Shown: positions 8,510 through 14,717 of the stretch, one piece after another
Layout of the letters: the number at the start of each line of letters is the position of its first letter
Numbering within the stretch: the first letter of the stretch is position 1
NCBI GenBank assembly: GCA_964412905.1
Contig: CAYPQL010000029.1
Location: forward strand, 1-19,468
Length of the DNA stretch: 19,468 bases
Reading direction: 5' to 3'
Source of the DNA: CAYPQL01 sp964412905
Lineage (GTDB): Bacteria > Patescibacteriota > Minisyncoccia > JAHIHE01 > JAGLIN01
The notes under the pieces: generated by a model
What the model saw: the letters and a program-made list of their open reading frames with translations, nothing else
Databases searched by the model: none
Told to the model about the DNA's origin: nothing
Position numbers and translations under genes: made by a program

Positions 8510-9697
8510 ATGTCAATGGCAATGAAAAAAAAGCATAAATATAAGGCGTTATCGGGGGGGCAGGCGGTGGCGGTGGCGATGAGGCAGATAAATCCTGATG
8601 TTGTGGCGGCGTATCCGATTACTCCGCAGACGCCGATTATAGAAACATTCGCGCAGTTTGTGGCGGATGGAAAAGTTGATACCGAGTTAATAGATGTTGA
8701 ATCCGAGCACAGCGCGCTTAGCGCTGTCGTTGGCGCATCGGCCGCGGGAGCAAGAGCAATGACCGCGACTTCATCTCAGGGCTTAGCTTTGATGGCGGAA
8801 GTTGTTTATATCGCGTCTGGCTCAAGATTGCCAATCGTGATGGCGATTTCCAACAGAGCTTTGTCGGCGCCGATAAATATTCACTGTGATCACACTGATT
8901 CAATGTTTTTGCGCGACGCAGGCTGGATTCAAATTTACAGCGAGGATGCGCAAGAGGCGTATGATAATATGCTGATTGCTTTGAAAGTGGCCGAGAATGA
9001 AAAAGTTCTCACCCCCGCGATGGTTATGCAAGACGGATTTATCACTTCGCACAGCGTTCAAAATGTAAAAATACTGGACGATGAAGCCGTTAAGAAATTC
9101 GTTGGAAAATATAATCCCGATTATCCGTTGCTTAATATAAAAAAACCGATAACAATCGGCCCCCTTGATTTATTTGATTATTTTTTTGAGCATAAATATC
9201 AGCAAGCGGAGGCGCTGGAAAACAGTAAAAAAATTATCAAGCAAGTTGATAAAGAATTTGCTAGCCTCACAGGAAGAAAATATGATTTTATTGAAAAATA
9301 TAAAACAAATGATGCGGATTATATAATCATAGCACTGAGCTCAACTTGCGGAACGGCGAAAATTGTGGTTGATAAACTGCGAAAAGAAGGCAAAAAAGTA
9401 GGGCTTTTGAAAGTCAGAGTTTTTAGGCCTTTTCCAAACGAGGAAATTACCAGAGCTGCTTCAAAAGCTAAAAGCGTGGCAGTGCTGGACAGGTCAACTT
9501 CTTTCGGCAACTTCAGCCCTGTTTTCACCGAAGTCAGATCGGCTTTATATAATCTGGATAAAAAACCAAAATTATATAATTACATCTACGGCCTTGGCGG
9601 AAGAAATATCGGTCTTGATGATATTGAAAAAGTTTTTGTAGATTTAGAAAAAAATAATGTTTCTAAAAATATAAATTATATTGGGTTGAGGAAGTGA
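8510..9697 (+). CDS. porA: Pyruvate (2-oxoacid):ferredoxin oxidoreductase alpha subunit
   Basis: The 395 residues match the alpha chain of four-subunit 2-oxoacid:ferredoxin oxidoreductases. Marks include AYPITPQTP (34-42), ESEHSA (64-69), TATSSQGLALM (85-95) and a C-terminal transketolase-like domain (about 265-385) with the DRSTSFG segment. The complete enzyme uses thiamine diphosphate and iron-sulfur clusters to turn pyruvate and CoA into acetyl-CoA, CO2 and reduced ferredoxin. The beta, gamma and delta partners usually lie next to porA, but none is in this window: a repeat and pyrH follow instead. Assembly therefore needs subunits encoded elsewhere. Three Met codons at 8510, 8516 and 8522 could each be the start; no SD decides between them. 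Pyruvate is the likely but unproven substrate. Confidence 0.9.
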   Translation: MSMAMKKKHKYKALSGGQAVAVAMRQINPDVVAAYPITPQTPIIETFAQFVADGKVDTELIDVESEHSALSAVVGASAAGARAMTATSSQGLALMAEVVYIASGSRLPIVMAISNRALSAPINIHCDHTDSMFLRDAGWIQIYSEDAQEAYDNMLIALKVAENEKVLTPAMVMQDGFITSHSVQNVKILDDEAVKKFVGKYNPDYPLLNIKKPITIGPLDLFDYFFEHKYQQAEALENSKKIIKQVDKEFASLTGRKYDFIEKYKTNDADYIIIALSSTCGTAKIVVDKLRKEGKKVGLLKVRVFRPFPNEEITRAASKAKSVAVLDRSTSFGNFSPVFTEVRSALYNLDKKPKLYNYIYGLGGRNIGLDDIEKVFVDLEKNNVSKNINYIGLRK

Positions 9698-9702
9698 TTT
9701 AG

Positions 9703-9788
9703 TTGTCATTTCGAACGCCTCGCGAGAAATCTAAATGTGTAGAAATATCTAAAGTTTATAGATTTCTCGCTGAGGCTCGAAATGACAA
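9703..9788. repeat. Inverted pair of GTCAT...ATCT hairpin units
   Basis: Two arms of 31 and 30 bp (9703-9733 and 9759-9788) are nearly perfect reverse complements with a 25-bp centre. Each arm contains one unit, 9705-9732 and 9760-9786 (reversed), bounded by GTCAT and ATCT. An open frame from a TTG at 9703 runs through the element into pyrH, but this is chance. Confidence 0.85.
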
Positions 9789-9843
9789 AAAAATACGACC
9801 ATTTCAACAAAAACTATTTAACATTATCCATAAAATTCAAAAA

Positions 9844-10539
9844 ATGGCAAAGAAAGAAAATGAGAAATTTTATGTTTTGTCTCTCGGCGGTTCATTAATA
9901 GTTCCGGATGAAGTTGATTATAAATTTATAAAAAAATTCAGGGAATTAATTTTAAAAAAAGTAGAAGACGGAAATAAATTCATAATTGTCTGCGGGGGTG
10001 GGGGATTGAATAGGAAATATAATGAAGCAGGAAAGAGAGTGAGAAAATTAAGCAACGATGAATTAGACTGGATTGGAATTTACGCGACAAGATATAACGC
10101 GGAATTTATGAAAATATTATTCGGTGATTTGGTCTATGATAAGATTGCGACAAATCCTCATGAAAAATTTAAGACAAACAAACCCATTGTAATTGGCGCT
10201 GGTTATAAACCGGGCTGGTCATCGGATTATGATGCGGTTTATTTGGCTAAAACTTATGGCGCGAAAAAAGTGGCGAATCTTTCTAATATAGATTATGCTT
10301 ATGACAAAGACCCCAGAAAATATAAAAATGCCGTGCCGATCAAAAATATAAGCTGGAAGGATTTTCGCAAAATCGTGGGGAATAAATGGGAGCCTAGAAT
10401 GAATAAGCCATTCGATCCGATTGCCAGCAGAGAAGCGGAAAAACTTGAGATTGAGGTTGCGATTTTAAATGGAAGGAATTTAAATAATCTTAAGAACTAT
10501 TTAGACGAAAAAAAGTTTATAGGAACAGTTATATCGTAA
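9844..10539 (+). CDS. pyrH: UMP kinase, archaeal type
   Basis: The 231-residue amino acid kinase fold protein phosphorylates UMP to UDP in pyrimidine synthesis. Visible are SLGGSLI (13-19), CGGGG (50-54), GWSSDYDA (124-131), NIDYAYDKDPRK (148-159) and KWEPRMNKPFDPIAS (181-195). The last two blocks match the archaeal UMP kinase group more than the usual bacterial PyrH, in my judgement. The open frame extends back to a TTG at 9703, but those 47 extra residues come entirely from the 9703-9788 repeat and its flank. The ATG at 9844 starts right before the first strand of the fold. No SD precedes it. UDP made here is the precursor for the UDP-sugars used by a GalT-type enzyme. Confidence 0.88.
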   Translation: MAKKENEKFYVLSLGGSLIVPDEVDYKFIKKFRELILKKVEDGNKFIIVCGGGGLNRKYNEAGKRVRKLSNDELDWIGIYATRYNAEFMKILFGDLVYDKIATNPHEKFKTNKPIVIGAGYKPGWSSDYDAVYLAKTYGAKKVANLSNIDYAYDKDPRKYKNAVPIKNISWKDFRKIVGNKWEPRMNKPFDPIASREAEKLEIEVAILNGRNLNNLKNYLDEKKFIGTVIS

Positions 10540-10572
10540 AATATATGAAATTAGCCAATGCATTTTTTTTCT

Positions 10573-10601
10573 TTGACTCTTTGTTTAATTTAAGCTAATA
10601 T
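10573..10601 (+). promoter_or_regulatory. Promoter for the membrane protein gene at 10648
   Basis: TTGACT (10573-10578) and TAATAT (10596-10601) are 17 bp apart. Start near 10608 gives a leader of about 40 nt with no SD. The same -35 hexamer is used at 302 and on the minus strand at 16372-16377. Confidence 0.6.
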
Positions 10602-10647
10602 TGCAAATACAGCAGTTATTTAAGTCTTAACTCATCAATCAAAACTT

Positions 10648-12252
10648 ATGTCCAAACAGCTTTCCGAATCAGCGGAAAAATTCATCAAGGAATATAAGGA
10701 CGCGCTGGATCTGGAGAAAAAATACAACGAAACAAGCGAGGAAAAAATAAAAGTCCATCAGGTTTCCAGCAGAATCGCTTTTTTGTATGAAAAATTAAGA
10801 AACTCCGTGGATTATCAGGAGGATCATCTCCTTCGAAAAATCGCTATTGAAAGAATATTAAAAAGAAGACTGATGACCGAGAAAGACGAAGTTAATGTCT
10901 CTAAATATTTAATATACGAATTGATAAGAGCAAGGTATCTGCCTGACGGGAAAATTCCGGAAAAAAGGATAGAAGAGATAAAAGAAATAATTGAAAAATA
11001 TACTCTGCTTATCAATAATATGCCTGAAATCGGAAGCGAAAATAATAGCAATGAATATTTATTCAATTGGATAGTGGGAATCGCTTCCTGCGAAATAGAA
11101 GAAAAAATCGCTCCTTACAAAAAAGAAAACGCGATAATTGATTTTGCCCGGAAAATAATCGGCGAAAAGCTGAATGCGCCGGAAAAATTAATGAGCGAGG
11201 AGAACAAGAAAATTCAGATTTATATCGCGGTGCTTCGCAACCTCACAAAATCAAATTTATCTATGATTGAATACAGGCTGTTTAAAATGAAACACCCCGC
11301 ATGGTTTTTTGCTCCGTCGGAAGAGTTGATTATAAAAATGGCCGGAAATATAAGCGAGGTTGTTAATGACATAGAAAATCAAATCAACGACCCGCTGGGA
11401 GAAAACTTTTCAAGATTTATCAAAAAAAATCTTGCTTATTTCACGGTTCTTGAAGATGTGATGCGGAAAAACGCGAATAACGCGGACAAGATATTCTCGC
11501 ATCATCTTCATCTTGAAGACGCGATAAAAGAATCTTGCGTGAAAAAATACAAGGAAGCGAAAACGAAGTTGAAAAGGGCCGCCGTCAGAAGCATCATTTA
11601 TATTTTTATAACCAAGATGACCCTTGCTTTTATTCTGGAGCTTCCTTTTGACAAATATGTTCTCGGGCATATAAATTATTTCGCTCTTGGAATAAATGTG
11701 ATTTTCCCGCCTCTTTTAATGCTTTTAGTCGTCATAACCATCAAAATTCCGAGCAAAAAAAACACGGAGCTTATCGTGCATGGCATAAAAGAAATGGTTT
11801 ATGGAAATTATGCAAGCTCTCCGTTCACAATAAAAGGAATCTTGCCGCAAAATTCATTTTTTTATAAAGCGTTCAAGTTTCTTTACCTTTTGATATTTTT
11901 TGTTTCTTTCGGAATTATAATTTTTATCTTAAGAAAATTGAATTTCAATATTATGAGCATGGCTTTGTTTTTATTTTTTTTAAGCGTCGTGAGCTATTTC
12001 GGAATAAGAATCCGCCGAAACGCCAGAGAGCTTGTGGTCATCAAAAGAAAAGAGGGGATTATCTCTTTTATGTCCGACCTTTTTTCAATCCCGATTCTGC
12101 GAATGGGGCAGTGGCTTTCCACAAAATTATCCAGCGTGAATGTGTTCGTATTCATTCTCGATTTTATCATAGAAGCTCCCTTCAAAGCTTTTGTAGAAGT
12201 TTTTGAAGGGTGGATTTATTTTATAAAAGAGGAGAGGGATAAGATATATTAA
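10648..12252 (+). CDS. Unknown helical protein with four C-terminal membrane segments
   Basis: I do not recognise this 534-residue protein. Residues 1-310 are charged and almost entirely helical, with no signal peptide, and probably lie in the cytoplasm. Hydrophobic segments follow at about 312-330, 342-366, 408-428 and 433-452. A basic loop RIRRNAR (453-460) and a final amphipathic, partly hydrophobic stretch at about 495-526 ending GWIYFIKEERDKIY complete it. The even number of segments would place both ends inside. Its own promoter lies at 10573-10601. The next gene, another unknown with a long coiled coil, follows after 70 nt. No enzymatic motif is visible. Confidence 0.75.
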   Translation: MSKQLSESAEKFIKEYKDALDLEKKYNETSEEKIKVHQVSSRIAFLYEKLRNSVDYQEDHLLRKIAIERILKRRLMTEKDEVNVSKYLIYELIRARYLPDGKIPEKRIEEIKEIIEKYTLLINNMPEIGSENNSNEYLFNWIVGIASCEIEEKIAPYKKENAIIDFARKIIGEKLNAPEKLMSEENKKIQIYIAVLRNLTKSNLSMIEYRLFKMKHPAWFFAPSEELIIKMAGNISEVVNDIENQINDPLGENFSRFIKKNLAYFTVLEDVMRKNANNADKIFSHHLHLEDAIKESCVKKYKEAKTKLKRAAVRSIIYIFITKMTLAFILELPFDKYVLGHINYFALGINVIFPPLLMLLVVITIKIPSKKNTELIVHGIKEMVYGNYASSPFTIKGILPQNSFFYKAFKFLYLLIFFVSFGIIIFILRKLNFNIMSMALFLFFLSVVSYFGIRIRRNARELVVIKRKEGIISFMSDLFSIPILRMGQWLSTKLSSVNVFVFILDFIIEAPFKAFVEVFEGWIYFIKEERDKIY

Positions 12253-12272
12253 ACGCTAAGCCTAAACTAATA

Positions 12273-12300
12273 TTGACACTAAATTTAACGAAGCATTAAT
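12273..12300 (+). promoter_or_regulatory. Possible promoter for the coiled-coil gene at 12323
   Basis: A perfect TTGACA (12273-12278) is followed after 16-17 bp by a weak ATTAAT/TTAATG (12295-12301). A perfect TATAAT exists at 12304-12309 but is 25 bp from the -35 box, too far. Start would be about 12307, leaving a leader of some 16 nt. Confidence 0.4.
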
Positions 12301-12322
12301 GTTTATAATTTAATTTAATTAT

Positions 12323-12808
12323 ATGAACGAAGATAGGTTTGCGCCGAAAATTGAGGGGATAGAAAAAGATGACGCGGAAAAAATAGTCAGTTATAGAAAA
12401 GCGCGAGAACAAATGAAAAAATTGCTTGAAACAGATGAAGGAAATAATATACAAGAAGAAATTAAAAGTCTTGATCCTTTTAAATTTAATGAAAAAAAAG
12501 AAGTAATTATTGACAAGCATGACATAAAGAAAGTCGATGATATTGTGGAAAAATCTAAAGACGAAAATTTAGTGAAAAAATTGACTGTTGGTTTAGAGAA
12601 AAGAAAAATAGAGTTCAGAAAAAAAGAAATTGAGAAGCTTGTTTTAGATTATAAAAAAGAGATCGAGAGAATTGAGAATAAATTAAAAATTCTTGAAACT
12701 GAAGATTTAGAAGAAGCAAAAGAAATATTAGAAAAAAACAGGCAAGAAATAAAAAGATTAGAATTAAAAATAAAAAGCTTAGAAGATGGATTAAGGAAAT
12801 TAGAATAA
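12323..12808 (+). CDS. Unknown small cytoplasmic coiled-coil protein
   Basis: The 161-residue protein has no signal or membrane segment and no recognised domain. It is very rich in Lys and Glu. Residues 1-45 form a charged helical region, 46-75 are less regular, and 83-161 have a clear heptad-like pattern of Leu/Ile amid Glu/Lys, typical of a continuous coiled coil. It lies 70 nt behind the membrane protein gene on the same strand and ahead of a strong terminator at 12902. A joint function with the membrane protein is possible but unsupported by motif. Codon use and composition look native to the region. Confidence 0.7.
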   Translation: MNEDRFAPKIEGIEKDDAEKIVSYRKAREQMKKLLETDEGNNIQEEIKSLDPFKFNEKKEVIIDKHDIKKVDDIVEKSKDENLVKKLTVGLEKRKIEFRKKEIEKLVLDYKKEIERIENKLKILETEDLEEAKEILEKNRQEIKRLELKIKSLEDGLRKLE

Positions 12809-12901
12809 GAAATAGGATAAATTATATTGAAATTCTTATATTATAAATTAGTTTTATTAGTATAAATATTAGTTGAGCCAGTGTTTTTTGAGCATACACA
12901 A

Positions 12902-12927
12902 AAAACCCCGCGGAGAAGCGGGGTTTT
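12902..12927. terminator. Bidirectional rho-independent terminator
   Basis: A perfect 10-bp stem (AAAACCCCGC 12902-12911 with GCGGGGTTTT 12918-12927) has a 6-nt loop. On the minus strand the stem is followed by six T; on the plus strand by four. It sits between convergent genes ending at 12808 and 13040 and can serve both, better for the minus one. The rest of 12809-13039 holds two weaker dyads (12940-12969; 12974-12997) and a heptamer array. Confidence 0.9.
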
Positions 12928-12939
12928 AAAAACATATTC

Positions 12940-12969
12940 AATGTCGCACAAGGTAGCTTTTACGACATT
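12940..12969. repeat. Small inverted repeat between convergent genes
   Basis: AATGTCG (12940-12946) and CGACATT (12963-12969) form a 7-bp stem with a 16-nt loop. A second dyad TTGGAA/TTCCAA follows at 12974-12979/12992-12997. Neither has a T-run. They would form structure in the 3' end of the minus-strand transcript upstream of the 12902 terminator. Confidence 0.4.
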
Positions 12970-13013
12970 AGTTTTGGAATTTAGCTTTAGCTTCCAATAA
13001 TGCGGAGAAATTT

Positions 13014-13041
13014 ACCAATTACCAATAACTAATTACAATTT
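13014..13041. repeat. Heptamer micro-tandem array (4 units)
   Basis: Four 7-bp units, consensus ACYAATT, start at 13014, 13021, 13028 and 13035. The last unit reaches into the stop codon of the minus-strand peptidase gene. Confidence 0.7.
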
Positions 13042-14365
13042 ACCGATATATCACATACTGATCAATAATCGTATTTGTTTTGTATATGGAGCTTATGTAT
13101 TTTTGCGTGGTGGCAAGATAGATGTTCGCTCCGCTTTGGCCGTTCCACATTACGGGATCGTGGACAATGTATCCTTTTGAGTCTTTGCTGTGAATCACGA
13201 CATAATGCCCCGCGCCTCTGCCCAACGCTTTAATAAATATAATAACGGGATGACCGCTTGCTATTTCACGGTCTATCAAATTCCAATCGCCATTATCAAG
13301 TCCGCCGGATTTGTGATATGAGTTTTCTATCAAATCCAAAAATCTCCATTGTTTCGGCCAGCTTATAAGATCTCTGTAAAATATAGGCTGTTTGGAGAGC
13401 CTGCCCGGATCAATATCTATGCCGTAATATTTAAAAACCATCGCCACGGAGGAAATCGCGCAGCCGTAATCATCAATGAAAGAATTGGAAAGTCCGATCG
13501 TCATATCTTTCCATCGAGGATCGTTTTGAGAAAAATACCAGCTTGTGGACGCAAGATTTTCCGAAGGTCTTTCCGCCATTGCCGCGATTTTCGCGATCTC
13601 AACTTCCATTTCCCGTTTGAGTTTGCTTATGTCTCCCAAAATTGTTTCTCTCTGATTTCGAACATCAAACAATAAATCCTGGTATTTATATTCTTTCCCT
13701 TTCGTTTCTTCCAGTAAAGCTTCTTTGGCGCTTTTTTGCGCGTCCACCGTTTCTTTTTGCGCTAATAATTTGCCGTTCAACTCTTCAAGCTCGCCTTTCT
13801 TTTCCTTCATTTCTTCTTTCTTTTTTTCCAGCTCTTGTTTGGCGGAGTTGAGCTTATCAAGGGATTCTTTTATTTTTTCCCCTACCGTGTCCATATATCC
13901 GGCTTGGTTCAGAAATTCCGAAAACTCGGCGCTTTTAAGAAAAATTTCCAATGTTGTTTCGTTGTCATAATCATTTATTTCTCTGAGCAAGTTTTTCAAG
14001 ATATTTTTCTGTTTTTCAATCTCGCCTTCTTTTATTTGAATTTTAAGCAATAAATTATTTATTTCAAGATTTGTTTGCTCTATCTGGGCTTGCGTTGCCC
14101 GGATTTTTAAATCAAGCTGGGCGATTTGCGCGTCAAGAAGCTCAACTTCATTTTCCAAACTCTGCTCTTCCACTTGAAGATTTCTTATCGTATCTTTATA
14201 TCCTTCCGCCTGATTTTCAAGATTCTGGACGGTCTCATGTTTTTTGTTTATTTCATTTTCCAACTCTTCAACCAAATCCGCTTTGATATTTGAAACGGGC
14301 GCCAAAACAAAAGACGCTATTAAAAACAGCGGTATGATTTTCATTTGTAATTTTCTCAAAGTCAT
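13040..14365 (-). CDS. Secreted coiled-coil protein with C39-like papain-fold peptidase domain
   Basis: The 441-residue protein begins with a signal peptide (about 1-29, likely cleaved after IKA). Residues 30-265 form a long coiled coil like that of CwlO, PcsB and EnvC cell-wall enzymes or regulators. Residues 273-441 look like a Peptidase_C39_2 type papain fold. Likely catalytic residues are Q280, C302 in DYGCAISS, H387 in GAGHYVVIHS and D403 in YIVHDPV. In this architecture the coiled coil usually restrains or places the hydrolase at the membrane or septum. The substrate may be peptidoglycan cross-links or a secreted peptide; the sequence does not decide. ATG at 14365 is preferred since it gives a full signal peptide and fits the promoter at 14408-14436. 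Met8 is an alternative. Confidence 0.85.
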   Translation of the reverse strand: MTLRKLQMKIIPLFLIASFVLAPVSNIKADLVEELENEINKKHETVQNLENQAEGYKDTIRNLQVEEQSLENEVELLDAQIAQLDLKIRATQAQIEQTNLEINNLLLKIQIKEGEIEKQKNILKNLLREINDYDNETTLEIFLKSAEFSEFLNQAGYMDTVGEKIKESLDKLNSAKQELEKKKEEMKEKKGELEELNGKLLAQKETVDAQKSAKEALLEETKGKEYKYQDLLFDVRNQRETILGDISKLKREMEVEIAKIAAMAERPSENLASTSWYFSQNDPRWKDMTIGLSNSFIDDYGCAISSVAMVFKYYGIDIDPGRLSKQPIFYRDLISWPKQWRFLDLIENSYHKSGGLDNGDWNLIDREIASGHPVIIFIKALGRGAGHYVVIHSKDSKGYIVHDPVMWNGQSGANIYLATTQKYISSIYKTNTIIDQYVIYR

Positions 14366-14407
14366 AAAATATGTTTTATTTTATTGTATAATCATACATT
14401 TGCTTTA

Positions 14408-14436
14408 ATTATAGCACGCTTTTAGCTTTTGCTCAA
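14408..14436 (-). promoter_or_regulatory. Promoter for the secreted peptidase gene
   Basis: On the minus strand TTGAGC (14436-14431), a 17-bp spacer and TATAAT (14413-14408), preceded by TGC, give an extended -10 promoter. Start near 14401 leaves a leader of about 35 nt with no SD. A divergent plus-strand promoter lies about 60 bp away at 14495. Confidence 0.75.
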
Positions 14437-14494
14437 GAAAAAATTATTTGAAAGTTTATAAATTTTATTAACTTAACATCTTCTTTTTTAAAAT

Positions 14495-14522
14495 TTGACA
14501 AAATTATGCAGTATGCTACTTT
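14495..14522 (+). promoter_or_regulatory. Promoter for the 45-residue protein gene
   Basis: A perfect TTGACA (14495-14500), 16-bp spacer and TACTTT (14517-14522) with TGC directly before it form an extended -10 promoter. The layout is the same as that at 18282-18309. Confidence 0.65.
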
Positions 14523-14523
14523 G

Positions 14524-14540
14524 TTTATATGTTATATAAA
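14524..14540 (+). promoter_or_regulatory. Dyad between promoter and SD of the 45-residue gene
   Basis: TTTATAT (14524-14530) and ATATAAA (14534-14540) are perfect inverted repeats around a 3-nt centre. They cover the expected transcription start and end four bases before the SD AAGGAGG (14544-14550). This could be an operator or a leader hairpin that affects ribosome access. Confidence 0.5.
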
Positions 14541-14559
14541 AAGAAGGAGGGAATATAAG

Positions 14560-14697
14560 ATGAGCGATAGTTATCTCAGTGCTTATCTAAAAAGAAAAGG
14601 AGAAAATCTCGAAAAAGAGTTACAACTTTCCGACGAATTTCCGCTTTCAGAAAAAAATGAAAGCAACAATTTAAATTATATAGAACATATAAAATAA
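14560..14697 (+). CDS. Unknown 45-residue protein with strong SD
   Basis: The start is set by AAGGAGG at 14544-14550, nine bases before the ATG at 14560. The frame is open further up to 14506, but that would overlap the promoter. The 45-residue product is hydrophilic. It has a basic helix with YLSAYLKRKGENLEKEL (5-21), then an acidic Ser/Asn-rich tail ending NYIEHIK. It has no membrane segment or cysteine. It is a self-contained unit with near-consensus promoter, dyad, SD and its own terminator, whose loop contains the stop codon. I do not recognise a family; a small regulator or antitoxin-like protein is conceivable, but nothing shows that. Almost all other genes here lack an SD. Confidence 0.7.
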   Translation: MSDSYLSAYLKRKGENLEKELQLSDEFPLSEKNESNNLNYIEHIK

Positions 14698-14717
14698 AAT
14701 TATGTTCTATTTTTTTA
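14680..14717. terminator. Terminator overlapping the end of the 45-residue gene
   Basis: ATAGAACATA (14680-14689) and TATGTTCTAT (14701-14710) form a perfect 10-bp stem with an 11-nt loop, followed by six T and then ATTT. The TAA of the small gene (14695-14697) is in the loop. The T-run overlaps the gltX stop codon (14715-14717) on the other strand. It serves the plus strand clearly and perhaps the minus strand weakly. Confidence 0.88.

Noticed and set aside
9703..9843. N-terminal extension of pyrH from a TTG codon
   Set aside because: The stretch is the inverted repeat at 9703-9788 plus spacer; the kinase fold begins just after the ATG at 9844.
13349..14286. Several plus-strand open frames opposite the secreted peptidase
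   Set aside because: All lie within a well-supported gene on the other strand and have phenylalanine-rich shadow composition.
14506..14559. Longer start for the 45-residue protein
   Set aside because: It would begin between the -35 and -10 boxes of the promoter, and the SD at 14544-14550 points to the ATG at 14560.
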